From NCBI GenBank assembly GCA_034933685.1, contig JAYFNB010000017.1, forward strand, positions 124,001-188,000: a stretch of DNA of 64,000 bases, given 5' to 3'. Below the pieces are notes generated by a model, which did not search any database, was not told the DNA's origin, and saw only the letters and a list, made by a program, of their open reading frames with translations. Shown here piece after piece: positions 8,054 to 16,520 of the stretch. The stretch is from UBA8514 sp034933685 (GTDB taxonomy: Bacteria; Bacillota; Clostridia; Lachnospirales; Anaerotignaceae). A program made the translations under genes and the position numbers. The number at the start of each line of letters is the position of its first letter. Position 1 is the first letter of the stretch.

Positions 8054-10189
8054 ATGAAAAAACTTGGGGTTAAAAGTTTGGGGATTAAGAAGAAAAAGAC
8101 ATCAAGAAATAAGTCATTGAAAAAAAGACTTATTTCCTTTACAGTAAGTATCATTTTAATGCTGACGGTGGTCAACATTGTTGTAGGTATTTCAATGAGT
8201 TACAGGGGAATTATGAGCAATGTTGAACATGACCTTACTGCTAATGCAGAAACAGCGAATATTGCAATTTCTGCTAGTTTGGATCTTTTTAAAAATGAAG
8301 CAAAGGCAATGGCAAAAAGTTTAAAAATAACTCAAGACAGCAAAATTGTTTATGAAGTTGCAAGCAAGGTTGTTAGTGAAACCGCACAGGAATACGGTTT
8401 TATTTCTGCCAGCGTTGTTGACAGCAGTGGTGTTATTTATAGCAAGAATGCCGAAGAAAATGGTAAAAGCATTGCCAATAAAGATTATTTTATTAAAGCA
8501 AAAAATGGTGAAGCCTTTATATCTACTACGGAAGTTTTGTCTGATGGAACAGTATTAATGTACTTGGCAGCACCGTTAGGTCAAGGCGGTGTTTTGCTAT
8601 TAACTATGGATGGAATGAAATTTTCAAACATAGTGAAAGATATTGTTATTGGGGAAACTGGAAATGTATTTATTTTGGACGCTGAAGGAGTAATGATTGC
8701 AAATAAACGCCCTGAAATGGTTAATACCCGTGCAAATTACATAGAAATAGCAAAAACAGACAGTTCTGTAAGGGCAATGGGCGAGGTTTTTGGTAAGATG
8801 GCGGCAGGAGAAACTGGTGTAGATTATTATTCTTTTGGTGGAGTTAAGCGTATGTGCGCCTACATGCCAGTAAGCAACGGTGATGGATGGTCACTAGGTA
8901 CGGTTGTGCCTATAGCCGAGATGTTAACGTCTGTTTGGTTTACTGCTATTGGCATGGTTGTTGCGGGGATTTTAATTTTTGCATTTGGCGTAATTATTAG
9001 TGTTAAGCAGGCAGGTGCCATTGCAAAACCTGTTGCTAACATTACGAAGCGCATGGGCTTGCTTGCAGAAGGAGACTTGGCAACAGAGGTTGTTTTGGCT
9101 GGTACAAACGATGAAATAGGAATGCTGACCCATAGTACAGCACAGACAATTGACAATCTTAGGGTATACGTTAATCATATATCCAAATTGCTTAAAGGCA
9201 TTGCCGATGGTAACTTTGATGTAGACACAGAATTTGAATTTAAGGGTGAGTTTGTTGAGCTTGGAGAGTCTATTAAAAATATTGTATCGTCACTTAATAG
9301 TGCGTTTTCAAATATTAGGCAAGCTTCAGACCAAGTGGCAAGCGGTGCAGATCAAGTGGCAGGCGGCGCGCAAGAGCTTTCGCAGGGTGCAACAGAACAA
9401 GCGAGCAGCATTGAGCAGCTTTCTGCAACAATAACTGATATTTCAGACAAAGTAACTATTAATGCAAAAGATGCACAGCTTGCATACAATCTTTCAAGTG
9501 AGGCAGGCGAAGATGTGCAGGTTGGAAATTCACGTATGCAGGAAATGATTGGTGCAATGGAAGAAATTAGCCATACTTCCGGAGAAATCAGAAAAATTAT
9601 AAAAACAATTGACGATATAGCTTTTCAGACAAACATACTGGCGCTTAATGCGGCGGTTGAGGCAGCAAGAGCTGGTCAAGCAGGCAAAGGCTTTGCGGTT
9701 GTTGCGGATGAAGTAAGGAACCTTGCTAGTAAGTCTGCAGAAGCCGCCAAAAGCACAACGGTTCTCATTGAGCGTTCTGTTAATGCAGTTGAAAACGGCA
9801 CAAAAATAGCAGATGATACAGCAAAATCTCTAGAGGAGATTATAAATAAGGTTGCAAGTGTTAACGGTACAATTGGGCGAATTGCTAGAGCATCTAATGA
9901 GCAGGCAATGGCCATTACACAGGTAACACAGGGTGTTGACCAGATTTCAGCAGTTGTGCAAACTAATTCTGCAACAGCAGAAGAAAGCGCAGCTGCCAGT
10001 GAAGAACTTAGTGGACAGGCATCAATTATGAGAGAGCTTGTAGACCAATTTAAATTAGTTGGGTACCGAGAGACTTTAAGCTCAAGCAGCAGTATTAAAA
10101 AAGATTATGAAGTGACAAAAGTTCAAAAGAACAATAGTTATAGTGAGGAATATGTTTCGAATTTTGATATTAACAATGGCAAATATTAA
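8054..10189 (+). CDS. Methyl-accepting chemotaxis protein, second of the tandem
   Basis: Chemoreceptor of 711 residues. A very basic start (repeated Lys) precedes the first membrane segment (about 27-48), an extracellular Cache-type sensing domain (to about residue 290; typical Cache strand phrases such as GNVFILDAEGVMIANKRPEMV), a second membrane segment (about 294-318), HAMP, and a signalling hairpin with the same ILALNAAVEAARAG tip. Ribosome binding site CAGGAGG at 8041-8047 serves ATG 8054. It is only 37 bases from the preceding receptor with no terminator between, so it is co-transcribed and also under the c-di-GMP switch. The extracellular domain differs clearly from the first receptor, so the two probably sense different ligands. 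Confidence 0.96.
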   Translation: MKKLGVKSLGIKKKKTSRNKSLKKRLISFTVSIILMLTVVNIVVGISMSYRGIMSNVEHDLTANAETANIAISASLDLFKNEAKAMAKSLKITQDSKIVYEVASKVVSETAQEYGFISASVVDSSGVIYSKNAEENGKSIANKDYFIKAKNGEAFISTTEVLSDGTVLMYLAAPLGQGGVLLLTMDGMKFSNIVKDIVIGETGNVFILDAEGVMIANKRPEMVNTRANYIEIAKTDSSVRAMGEVFGKMAAGETGVDYYSFGGVKRMCAYMPVSNGDGWSLGTVVPIAEMLTSVWFTAIGMVVAGILIFAFGVIISVKQAGAIAKPVANITKRMGLLAEGDLATEVVLAGTNDEIGMLTHSTAQTIDNLRVYVNHISKLLKGIADGNFDVDTEFEFKGEFVELGESIKNIVSSLNSAFSNIRQASDQVASGADQVAGGAQELSQGATEQASSIEQLSATITDISDKVTINAKDAQLAYNLSSEAGEDVQVGNSRMQEMIGAMEEISHTSGEIRKIIKTIDDIAFQTNILALNAAVEAARAGQAGKGFAVVADEVRNLASKSAEAAKSTTVLIERSVNAVENGTKIADDTAKSLEEIINKVASVNGTIGRIARASNEQAMAITQVTQGVDQISAVVQTNSATAEESAAASEELSGQASIMRELVDQFKLVGYRETLSSSSSIKKDYEVTKVQKNNSYSEEYVSNFDINNGKY

Positions 10190-10235
10190 AAACGGAATGA
10201 AGTATTGATGAAAAATAGTTGGTTATAGTTAACTT

Positions 10236-10271
10236 AAAAGGAGTACGGCATATAAGCTGTACTCCCTTTTT
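10236..10271 (+). terminator. Terminator after the tandem chemoreceptors
   Basis: AAAAGGAGTACGGC (10236-10249) pairs with GCTGTACTCCCTTTTT (10256-10271) around a short AT loop, ending in T. With the complementary A run it could also serve the convergent MATE gene. Confidence 0.88.
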
Positions 10272-10311
10272 AAATAGGCAAGGATACCGTACATTCCACA
10301 ATCACCGAAAC

Positions 10312-11652
10312 CTAATTCTTATCAATTATATTTTTCCCTTGCCATCTGCCACTAAACCATCTTTCTATAAATACAATACCTCTAAAGCATTCATCCACTG
10401 CCATTGCAATCCAAAAGCCTTTAAGCCCCATGCCTAACACTATTCCCAATATAAAGCCTCCAAAAACAGAAATTATCCACATGCTTACAATACCAAGAAC
10501 TATAGGGAAAACAATATCACCTACTGTTTGCAAATCCCTAACCATTGTCATGTTTACAGCACGGCCTATTTCCAAAAATATGTCAATAAACAAAATTGTT
10601 TGACCAAGGTCAATTACCGTTTTGTTGGTGGTAAGCAGGGCAAAAAGGGTTTGGCTGAAAACAAACAGGGTAACAGATACAACAAGGGAAGCTGATATAG
10701 ATATAAAAAGTGTGCGTTGAACCTGCCTTTTTACGTTTTCTGAATCCCTTGCACCCATAAGATGCCCAACAACAATTTGTGAAGCTTGGGAAATTGCGTT
10801 GGTATACAAATATGAAACCATTGCAAACATTGTGCTGTAGGCTTTTGCGGTTATAACGGCTGTGCCGAATGGATTTACAAAGGTTTGAATTATAAGCTGA
10901 CTGCCTGTGTAAGAAAGGCTTTCACCGCCTGATGGCAAGCCGATGGACAGTAAGGTTCTAAGCTGACTTTTGGGGAAAGGGCGTAAAAGTGATAAAGATA
11001 TTTTTCCGTCAACCCTCTTTTTGAAAATAACCACCATTATAATAAGACCTATAAATCGGCTTAAATTACTGCTAATAGCCGCACCAGCTATGCCCATTTT
11101 AGGAATAAGCAGTGCGTTTCCAACTATATTTATAAGGTTTATTGAAAAAGAAACTACCATGGATTCCTTCATCAGCGCATTGCTTCTGAAAATTGCTGTG
11201 AAGGTGTTGTATAAGCCCTGAAAAATTATGAACATGCCAATGATGGATATGTAGCTTACAGCCTCCTCCATTACATCGGAGGGAACTTGCATTGCAGTGA
11301 AAATACAACGTGCAAAGAGCACCACGACAAGGCTTATAACAAGGCTTAAAATGGAATTTACAAAAATAGAAAGAGTGTATATTGTTTGAACTCTTTTTTT
11401 GTCTCCAGCACCATTATAAAGGGAAACCAAAATTGTTGTAGATATGGAAATAACACTGAATACAATAACAATCATATTCATTATTTGGTTTGCATTGCCT
11501 ATGGCGGCAACACCGCTTTGTGAATAACGGCCCACCATAAATTGGTCAACATTACCAACAAGCAGTTGCAAAAAAAGCTCGATAAATATAGGAAACGATA
11601 AAATTATTAAGCTTTTGCCTTTTTTCATATCCAGTGGTTTTTGTTTAATCAT
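10312..11652 (-). CDS. MATE-family multidrug/sodium antiporter
   Basis: Predicted 12-helix inner-membrane exporter of 446 residues in the MATE (NorM/DinF-like) family, which uses a sodium or proton gradient to expel organic cations and drugs. The opening PLDMKKGKSLIILSFPIFIELFLQLLVGNVDQFMVGRYS is the classic MATE first helix with its GNVDQFMVGRYS loop, and ISSNLSRFIGLIIM and ISQASQIVVGHLMGA match the second half repeat. ATG at 11650-11652 (reverse strand) has an AAGAGG site just upstream. It is convergent with the chemoreceptor pair and divergent from the hydrogenase operon, so it stands alone. Substrate unknown. Confidence 0.93.
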   Translation of the reverse strand: MIKQKPLDMKKGKSLIILSFPIFIELFLQLLVGNVDQFMVGRYSQSGVAAIGNANQIMNMIVIVFSVISISTTILVSLYNGAGDKKRVQTIYTLSIFVNSILSLVISLVVVLFARCIFTAMQVPSDVMEEAVSYISIIGMFIIFQGLYNTFTAIFRSNALMKESMVVSFSINLINIVGNALLIPKMGIAGAAISSNLSRFIGLIIMVVIFKKRVDGKISLSLLRPFPKSQLRTLLSIGLPSGGESLSYTGSQLIIQTFVNPFGTAVITAKAYSTMFAMVSYLYTNAISQASQIVVGHLMGARDSENVKRQVQRTLFISISASLVVSVTLFVFSQTLFALLTTNKTVIDLGQTILFIDIFLEIGRAVNMTMVRDLQTVGDIVFPIVLGIVSMWIISVFGGFILGIVLGMGLKGFWIAMAVDECFRGIVFIERWFSGRWQGKNIIDKN

Positions 11653-11807
11653 TATTTTTACCTCTTTATAAAATTCTTTTCAAATAACTATTGAATGTAT
11701 TATATTATACTATAATTATTTTACAACACTTTTTGAAGTTTGGGTAATAAAACAAATTGTTTTCATGAAAAAACCATTAATGCATGTAATTACATAACAG
11801 CTGTATG

Positions 11808-11836
11808 TTGATTTAGTTAGTTCGCACGTTTATAAT
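11808..11836 (+). promoter_or_regulatory. Sigma-A promoter of the hydrogenase operon
   Basis: TTGATT (11808-11813), 17-base spacer, TATAAT (11831-11836); start expected near 11843, giving an 80-base leader. Upstream, a 12-base palindrome TTTTCATGAAAA lies around 11760-11771 and might be an operator, but I cannot assign a regulator. Confidence 0.7.
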
Positions 11837-11923
11837 TAAATATAGGACAAATAGTTCTGTTTATTTTTATCGCACAACTATCGTCCGGTACAAATGGAGA
11901 TTTTGAGAGGAGGAATTTTATAG

Positions 11924-13759
11924 GTGAGCAGATTAAGCATAATTACACCCAACAAGGCTCAAACGGTTGTAGAGGGCCTTTACAGGGATGTAGAGAGAAG
12001 AATTATTGCAAGCCCGCCGGGGCTATGCCCAGTAGACATTGCGTCAGCATTTTTAAAACTATGCCATGCCCAAACCTGTGGTAAGTGTGTTCCTTGCCGA
12101 GTTGGCTTAAGCCAATTGGAACTGCTTATAGATTCAGTTTTGGATGGGGAAGGAACGATGGAAACAATTACCCTTATTGAAAAAACAGCAAGGGTAATAA
12201 AAAATTCAGCCGACTGTGCAATTGGGTATGAGGCTGCAAGTATGGTGTTAAAAGGTGTTGTTGGTTTTAGGGATGACTATATAGAGCATATTGAAAACAA
12301 TCGCTGTCTTTTCAGCCTTCACCAACCAGTGCCTTGTGTAGCACTTTGCCCTGCCGATGTGGATATACCTGGCTATATTGCCCTTATTGGGGAGGAAAAA
12401 TATGCCGATGCAGTTAGGCTGATTAGAAAGGATAATCCTTTTGTTGCCGCCTGCGCAATGGTTTGCGAGCATCCATGTGAGGCTCGTTGCAGAAGAAATA
12501 TGGTGGACGACTCAATAAATATAAGAGCACTTAAAAGATATGCAGTAGATAATGCAGGAACGGTACCTGTGCCTCAATGTGCACCTTGTACGGGTAAGAA
12601 AGTTGCCATTTTAGGCGGAGGCCCAGGCGGACTAAGTGCAGCATATTATCTTAGGCTAATGGGTCACCATGTTGAAGTGTTTGAAAAACGTGCCAAGCTA
12701 GGTGGAATGCTTCGTTATGGCATACCAAGCTATAGGCTTCCAAGGGAAAGACTGGCCGAGGACATTGATGCAATACTTTCAACAGGTGTTGTGGTACACG
12801 ATAGTGTTGAAATTGGCAAAGATGTAACCATTCCCCAGCTTAAAGAGGATTTTGACTGCATTTATATTTCAATAGGTGCGCATACAGATAAAAAAATTGG
12901 CATTGAAGGCGAGGAAAAACGCGGAGTGATTTCTGCTGTGTCTATGCTTAGGGGCATAGGCGATGGCTCTTTGCCTGATTTCAGCAAAAAGAGAGTAGTG
13001 GTTGTTGGAGGCGGAAATGTTGCCATGGACTGTACAAGAAGTGCAAAACGTCTGGGTGCTGCAAGTGTAACATGCGTTTACCGCAGACGCAAGGTGGATA
13101 TGACAGCGCTTCCTGAAGAAGTTGAAGGTGCAATCAGTGAAGGTTGCGAACTGCTTTGTCTTCATGCACCACTTAGAATTTCTGGAGACGATGATGACAA
13201 TGTAACAGCACTGTGGGTTCAACCACAGATTGTTGGAGAGATGGACAACAGTGGACGTCCTAGACCTGTTAGAGCCAATGCAGAAGAGTTGCGAATACCA
13301 TGTGATATTATTATAGTTGCAATTGGTCAGGGTATTGAAACACAGCCTTTTGAAGAATTTGGCGTTCCAATTAAGCGTGGTGTTATTGATGCAATGGCAA
13401 GCAGTGATTTTGAAAACATAGACGGCGTATTTGCAGGCGGAGATTGTGTAACAGGCCCTGCAACTGTAATACGTGCCATTGCCGCAGGTAAGGTTGCGGC
13501 GGCGAATATTGATGAATATTTAGGCTATAACCATACAATAGAGGTGGATGTGGAAATACCACCTGCAAAGCTTGAAATTAAACCTGCCTGTGGCAGGGTT
13601 AACACAACAGAGCGTGATGCAGGGGAAAGAAATACAGATTTTAACCTGATTGAATGTGGTCTTACTCATCAAGAGGCTATGCAGGAAAGCAGTCGCTGCT
13701 TGCGCTGTGACCATTATGGTTACGGAATATTTAAAGGAGGCAGGGTGAAAAAATGGTAA
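11924..13759 (+). CDS. GltD-like NAD(P)H flavoprotein with NuoF-type iron-sulfur domain (hydrogenase partner)
   Basis: Probable electron-transfer partner of the downstream hydrogenase, moving electrons between NAD(P)H and the hydrogenase. The 611 residues contain, in order: a NuoF-like 4Fe-4S domain (TCGKCVPC at 51-58), a Fer4_20/GltD N-terminal iron-sulfur domain (about 110-215, CPADVDIPGYIALI and CEHPCEARCRR), and a two-dinucleotide-fold oxidoreductase (first GGGPGG loop near residue 227, second GGGNVAMD near 360), as in the small subunit of glutamate synthase. A GTG start at 11924 follows GAGGAGGAA. Its stop overlaps the hydrogenase ATG (ATGGTAA), so the two are coupled. No glutamate synthase large subunit is present, so true GltD function is unlikely. 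The pairing is the one described for glutamate-synthase-linked [FeFe] hydrogenases. Confidence 0.88.
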   Translation: MSRLSIITPNKAQTVVEGLYRDVERRIIASPPGLCPVDIASAFLKLCHAQTCGKCVPCRVGLSQLELLIDSVLDGEGTMETITLIEKTARVIKNSADCAIGYEAASMVLKGVVGFRDDYIEHIENNRCLFSLHQPVPCVALCPADVDIPGYIALIGEEKYADAVRLIRKDNPFVAACAMVCEHPCEARCRRNMVDDSINIRALKRYAVDNAGTVPVPQCAPCTGKKVAILGGGPGGLSAAYYLRLMGHHVEVFEKRAKLGGMLRYGIPSYRLPRERLAEDIDAILSTGVVVHDSVEIGKDVTIPQLKEDFDCIYISIGAHTDKKIGIEGEEKRGVISAVSMLRGIGDGSLPDFSKKRVVVVGGGNVAMDCTRSAKRLGAASVTCVYRRRKVDMTALPEEVEGAISEGCELLCLHAPLRISGDDDDNVTALWVQPQIVGEMDNSGRPRPVRANAEELRIPCDIIIVAIGQGIETQPFEEFGVPIKRGVIDAMASSDFENIDGVFAGGDCVTGPATVIRAIAAGKVAAANIDEYLGYNHTIEVDVEIPPAKLEIKPACGRVNTTERDAGERNTDFNLIECGLTHQEAMQESSRCLRCDHYGYGIFKGGRVKKW

Positions 13760-15516
13760 AACTTATTATAGACGGACAAAATGTAGAAGCGCCAGAAAAC
13801 ACTACCATCCTTGAAGCTGCAAGAAGTGTGGACATTAATATTCCAAGCCTGTGTTACTTAAAAGGAATTAACAACATAGGGGCATGCCGTGTTTGTATTG
13901 TGGAGGTAGAGGGTATAGAAAACATGGTATCCTCTTGTAATAATCCTGTTAAGGACGGTATGATTATACACACAAACAGCCCCAAAGTACGCGAAGCAAG
14001 AAAAACTAATACAGAACTTATTTTATCCCAACATGACAGCAAATGTGCAGTCTGTTCACGAAGCGGAAACTGCACACTGCAAACAATCGCCAATGATTTG
14101 GGAATCATTAGCATACCATATCCAATGAAGGTTCCAGCATACAAATGGAGCCCAAGGTCACCGCTTATTCGTGATGCTTCAAAGTGCATTAAATGCATGA
14201 GGTGCGTGCAAGTGTGCGATAAAATACAGACACTGAATATTTGGGATGTTGAGGGTACAGGTGCAAGAACTACGGTGGATATTTCCTTCAATAGAAAAAT
14301 TATGGATGCTGACTGTTCTTTCTGCGGACAATGCGTTACCCATTGCCCTGTAGGGGCGTTAAGTGTACGTGATGAAACACCCAAAATGTTTGAAGCGCTT
14401 GCAGATACGGAAAAGGTTGTTATTGTTCAAATAGCACCAGCGGTACGTGCTGCATGGGGCGAAGAACTTGGGCTTTCTAAAGAGGAGGCAGAGGTTGGGA
14501 AAATTGTTGATGCCCTTAAGCGTATGGGTGTAGATTACGTTTTCGATACCGATTTTGCTGCTGACCTTACAATAATGGAAGAAGGAAGCGAACTGTTGGA
14601 AAGGCTTAAGGGTGAAAAGCATAAATACCCAATGTTTACTTCTTGTTGCCCTGGCTGGGTAAGATTTATGAAGAGTCAATTTCCTGATATGACAGACTGC
14701 CTTTCTACTGCAAAATCTCCACAGCAGATGTTTGGTGCAATTGTAAAGGAATATTATGCTAAAAAGATGGGCATTGAAAAAGACAAACTATTTGTAGCAT
14801 CTATTATGCCGTGCCTTGCTAAAAAAAGTGAAAGTATACTGCCAACTATGAATGCTGCTAATACAGGTCGTGATGTTGACCTTGTTTTAACCACAAGGGA
14901 ATTTGTGAGAATGCTAAGAGCCGAGCATATTAGCCCTAAAACGTTGGAAAATAAGGCCTTTGACGAGCTTCTTGGTGAAGCAACAGGGGCAGGTGTTATT
15001 TTTGGCGTAACAGGCGGGGTTATGGAAGCGGCATTAAGAACGGCTTACTATATTGTTATGGGTGAAAATCCTGAAGCTGACGCCTTTAAAAATGTACGTG
15101 GCATGAAAGGATGGAGGGAAGCAGAGTTTACCGTAGCGGATACAACACTTAAAGTTGCCGTTGCAAGTGGCCTTGGAAATGCAAGGCACCTTATAAATGC
15201 TATAAGAAAAGGCGATGTAAGCTATGATTTTGTGGAGATTATGGCTTGCCCGGGAGGTTGTGCCGGTGGTGGAGGACAACCTATTAAAGATGGAGAGGAA
15301 AGAGCTGAGATGCGTGGAAACCACCTTTATTTCCTTGATGACATTTCTAATATTCGCTTTAGCCATGAAAACCCTGCAATTGAGAAGCTTTATAAGGAGT
15401 ATCTTGAAAAGCCTCTTTCTCATAAAGCACATAAGCTTTTGCATACCGACCATTTTGGATGGGAAATGCCTTTAGCACCTAAGGAAAAGCTTATTAACTT
15501 AAATACTAAGAAATAA
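13753..15516 (+). CDS. [FeFe] hydrogenase catalytic subunit
   Basis: Cytoplasmic hydrogenase of 587 residues that reduces protons to H2 or the reverse. Domains in order: 2Fe-2S ferredoxin fold (about 1-75, CYLKGINNIGACRVC), His-Cys 4Fe-4S segment (about 80-118), 2x4Fe-4S ferredoxin (about 140-210, CIKCMRCVQVCD and CSFCGQCVTHCP), then the H-cluster domain. All three H-cluster motifs are intact: TSCCPGW at 296-302, MPC(x)4K starting near 352, and MACPGGCAGGGGQP starting at 497. ATG 13753 follows AAAGGAGG and overlaps the previous gene by 7 bases. With its GltD-like partner it fits the NAD(P)-linked group often called A2. No maturases (HydE, HydF, HydG) are in the window. Confidence 0.95.
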   Translation: MVKLIIDGQNVEAPENTTILEAARSVDINIPSLCYLKGINNIGACRVCIVEVEGIENMVSSCNNPVKDGMIIHTNSPKVREARKTNTELILSQHDSKCAVCSRSGNCTLQTIANDLGIISIPYPMKVPAYKWSPRSPLIRDASKCIKCMRCVQVCDKIQTLNIWDVEGTGARTTVDISFNRKIMDADCSFCGQCVTHCPVGALSVRDETPKMFEALADTEKVVIVQIAPAVRAAWGEELGLSKEEAEVGKIVDALKRMGVDYVFDTDFAADLTIMEEGSELLERLKGEKHKYPMFTSCCPGWVRFMKSQFPDMTDCLSTAKSPQQMFGAIVKEYYAKKMGIEKDKLFVASIMPCLAKKSESILPTMNAANTGRDVDLVLTTREFVRMLRAEHISPKTLENKAFDELLGEATGAGVIFGVTGGVMEAALRTAYYIVMGENPEADAFKNVRGMKGWREAEFTVADTTLKVAVASGLGNARHLINAIRKGDVSYDFVEIMACPGGCAGGGGQPIKDGEERAEMRGNHLYFLDDISNIRFSHENPAIEKLYKEYLEKPLSHKAHKLLHTDHFGWEMPLAPKEKLINLNTKK

Positions 15517-15537
15517 ATTCTGCGTTTTAAAATTTTA

Positions 15538-15566
15538 ATCCCTCACTTTTGTGAGGGATTTTTTTT
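15538..15566 (+). terminator. Terminator of the hydrogenase operon
   Basis: ATCCCTCAC (15538-15546), TTTT loop, GTGAGGGAT (15551-15559), then a run of T. Perfect 9-base stem. Confidence 0.95.
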
Positions 15567-16520
15567 AGTACAATCCAATGAAAAAAATGCACAAAAAAAA
15601 ATAAAATTAGACGCTTTATGGGGTTATATGGTAATTATGCGGTAAAAACATGGTGCATTGTATACTAGATTTGTGCATATATGTATATAAGGAAGCAAAG
15701 TGTTCGCAAATGCCGAAAATGAGTAGTTTTACAAAATTAGACAAAAATATTGCCAATCAAAATAAAAAAGTGTACAATAGTTCTATGAAGAATAAAGGAG
15801 GGGTTGGGAAAAAATATAATGATGAGTACATAATTGGACGTTTTTTTGACAATGTGCTTAAACACATAAAAATTCATTTTGAGTATTTGCAAAATGTGAA
15901 GTTTGCATATACTTGAAAAAATCATGGAAATGTCCGGAACTGCCGTATGCACAAGCTTCGGCACAATGCATTTGGTACTACAATCAAATGCGATTATTTT
16001 ATATGTTGCAACATGTAAGCAGGAGCCGAGTTTGCTTATTTAATAAGCTTATCCTGTAGAAGCAGTCAAGACAAGAAGTGATTATTATATAATCAATGGT
16101 GGATAACCAAATAGAAGAGGGGTCTTTTAGGTTGTTTGGCAGATGGATTATTATACACAAATATCTCGTTTTACCAATAGTTGGTTAACTATATATTTTC
16201 TTTGGGAAAATATAGGTTCGAGTGGCTTTGCAGACTGAGTGCAATGTATAAATAATTTGTTATTGTAGTTTTAGAAACAGTATTAGAAACAAAGGGATTT
16301 TTGGAATACCTTATTGGGCCAAGGCGTTTTAGGAACGTCCACAATGATTAAGTGCTTGTAAAGTTTTGTTTTACACTGACGTTATAAGACCAAACCATAG
16401 GTGGATTGTAAAAGTTTTGGTAGTATACTTTTGTTATGCAGCTTTTGCAAAAGAAATTAAAATTTTATATTATTATTAAGTGATGGAATTTTAAAAATCT
16501 ATTATTTAGGGGGAAACTAC
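15567..16520 (+). other. Nearly 1 kb with no convincing gene; promoter and hairpins present
   Basis: The region carries a strong promoter (15750-15778), one weak 43-codon frame starting at 15785, an inverted repeat GCATTTG/CAAATGC near 15968-15991, a 12-base palindrome ATGTTGCAACAT (16003-16014), a palindrome GATTATTATATAATC around 16080-16094 and a perfect 9-base hairpin TATATTTTC-TTTGG-GAAAATATA (16192-16214). There is no terminator before the GntP-type gene, so it may be a 0.7 kb leader. No known riboswitch or small RNA was recognised. Confidence 0.5.
15750..15778 (+). promoter_or_regulatory. Strong sigma-A-like promoter in the long gap
   Basis: TTGCCA (15750-15755), 17-base spacer, TACAAT (15773-15778); both boxes match the consensus at 5 of 6. 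The predicted start (about 15785) coincides with the ATG of the 43-codon frame, which would then be leaderless. Confidence 0.6.

Noticed and set aside
13854..14384. 176-codon open frame on the minus strand opposite the hydrogenase gene
   Set aside because: Antisense to conserved iron-sulfur domains; the openness follows from codon bias of the true gene.
15650..15916. 88-codon open frame in the long gap
   Set aside because: No ribosome site at its start, no recognisable domain, and it runs through a strong promoter at 15750-15778. Only the last 43 codons (from 15785) could be translated from that promoter, and I do not call them a gene.
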